The notes beneath the pieces were generated by a model, which saw only the letters and a list, made by a program, of their open reading frames with translations, was not told the DNA's origin and made no database searches. This document shows, piece after piece, positions 5,101 to 5,254 of a stretch of 5,254 nucleotides of DNA (its first letter is position 1; every line of letters begins with the position of its first letter). This DNA is from Deltaproteobacteria bacterium (lineage in GTDB: Bacteria; Myxococcota; Polyangia; Polyangiales; B10-G4), in NCBI GenBank assembly GCA_019312705.1, contig JAFDCW010000389.1, positions 1 to 5,254 of the forward strand, read 5' to 3'. The translations under genes and the position numbers were made by a program.

Positions 5101-5254
5101 GCCGACCCCGTCCGGATCTCCTCGGATCTCCTCCGCAACGGACTGCTCGCGGATCTCCTCGGATCTCCTCCGCAACGGACTGCTCGATGAGATCCGCATC
5201 TGGAACCGGGCGTTGAGCTCCGCAGAGCTCGCGACCATCTACGGCCGCGAGGCA
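5048..5254 (+). CDS. LamG-like (concanavalin A-like) domain protein, fragment running off the window
   Basis: From 5177 the frame reads GLLDEIRIWNRALSSAELAT then IYGREA, the typical last strands of a LamG/laminin-G jellyroll domain, usually (F)DGxIDEVRIWNRALSxxEIxxLY. Such domains bind carbohydrate or protein in secreted and surface proteins. The gene is open to the right edge. The left boundary is uncertain: the frame is open from 4772, and the ATG at 5048 is the nearest downstream candidate. Most of the domain expected before residue GLL is missing. Instead there is a 37-bp tandem duplication, which is not a multiple of three. Removing one copy would connect LamG to another frame, reading DPVRISSDLLRNGLLDEIRI, which looks more LamG-like. 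It is probably a 5'-truncated or frameshifted remnant whose remainder lies to the right. The LamG match is fairly confident; gene integrity is not. Confidence 0.5.
   Translation, partial: MLGRRWHALAVTGGTASPPTPSGSPRISSATDCSRISSDLLRNGLLDEIRIWNRALSSAELATIYGREA
5101..5130 (-). repeat. Right inverted repeat of the transposase unit
   Basis: On the plus strand this reads GCCGACCCCGTCCGGATCTC then CTCGGATCTC; its reverse complement matches the left repeat over 22 bases with one mismatch, plus GAGATCCG beyond a 3-nt gap. It overlaps the first copy of the 37-bp tandem duplication, so part of the repeat (CGGATCTCCTCGGATCTC) occurs again at 5150-5167, while the GGGGTCGGC part does not. Confidence 0.75.
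5113..5186 (+). repeat. Perfect tandem duplication of a 37-bp unit
   Basis: 5113-5149 and 5150-5186 are identical over 37 bases. Each contains two CGGATCTCCT motifs, then CCGCAACGGACTGCTCG. Perfect identity suggests a recent duplication or active repeat turnover. Because 37 is not a multiple of three, it shifts any reading frame crossing it, including the one leading into the LamG end at 5177. Confidence 0.93.

Larger units (their letters stand above)
3762..5130 (+). mobile_element. Putative IS200/RAYT-like element bounded by inverted repeats
   Basis: This interval of about 1.37 kb contains one transposase gene and is bounded by inverted copies of a GAGATCCG...GGACGGGGTCGGC sequence. An internal 14-bp hairpin (3847-3878) precedes the gene. 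Classical IS200/IS605 elements use subterminal hairpins, make no target duplication and lack terminal inverted repeats, while RAYT genes are often flanked by inverted REP sequences, so a REP-RAYT-REP unit fits best. Exact ends cannot be fixed from one copy: related tandem repeats extend outwards on both sides (from 3638 on the left, to 5186 on the right). Confidence 0.5.

Noticed and set aside
4699..5238. 179-codon minus-strand frame across the right flank
   Set aside because: Ser/Arg/Ala-rich translation of repeat DNA and the transposase 3' end, with no domain and no credible start signal.

Overview
The window comes from a GC-rich (roughly two-thirds G+C by eye) chromosome that looks myxobacterial or closely related (Myxococcota, possibly a Polyangia/Sandaracinaceae-type lineage). 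The pointers are a MYXO-CTERM-like sorting tail (Gly-rich stretch, GCGC, membrane helix, Arg cluster) on a secreted protein, Cys-rich 'ETDVDCGG' repeats of a kind common in large myxobacterial extracellular proteins, and a HUH-type transposase family I associate with deltaproteobacterial and myxobacterial genomes. This assignment is inference from gene content.

Layout. (1) 1-1347, plus strand: the 3' part of a secreted-type protein, with five Cys-rich repeats followed by a C-terminal Rossmann-like (ThuA/glutamine-amidotransferase-like) domain; its start lies left of the window. (2) A 43-bp gap with a small GC hairpin separates it from a convergent gene, 1391-3187 minus: a 598-aa envelope protein with signal peptide/possible lipobox, CarboxypepD_reg-like beta domain, SpoIID/LytB peptidoglycan-cleaving domain, golvesin-C-like domain and MYXO-CTERM-like tail. 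(3) A 110-bp divergent intergenic region leads to 3298-3531 plus, a 77-aa YheU (UPF0270) protein whose ATG directly follows a run of eight C. (4) 3532-3956 has no convincing gene. It holds an imperfect palindrome, a perfect 36-bp tandem duplication with a degenerate third copy, a run of GAGATC motifs and a strong 14-bp hairpin. (5) 3957-4877 plus: a 306-aa IS200/RAYT-like (REP-associated tyrosine) transposase. (6) 4878-5254: a stretch without a clear gene, then a perfect 37-bp tandem duplication, then the C-terminal end of a LamG (concanavalin A-like) domain running off the window.

The most notable structure is an inverted repeat around the transposase: 3773-3794 and 5101-5122 match at 21 of 22 positions in opposite orientation, extendable with one 3-nt gap to 3762-3794 and 5101-5130. 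With the hairpin and flanking tandem repeats, this outlines a compact mobile-element or REP/RAYT-like unit of about 1.37 kb that may have broken a LamG gene on its right.

The genes do not form one pathway. The first two encode cell-surface or secreted proteins, yheU is a small conserved gene of unknown function, and the right third is transposase-associated repeat DNA.
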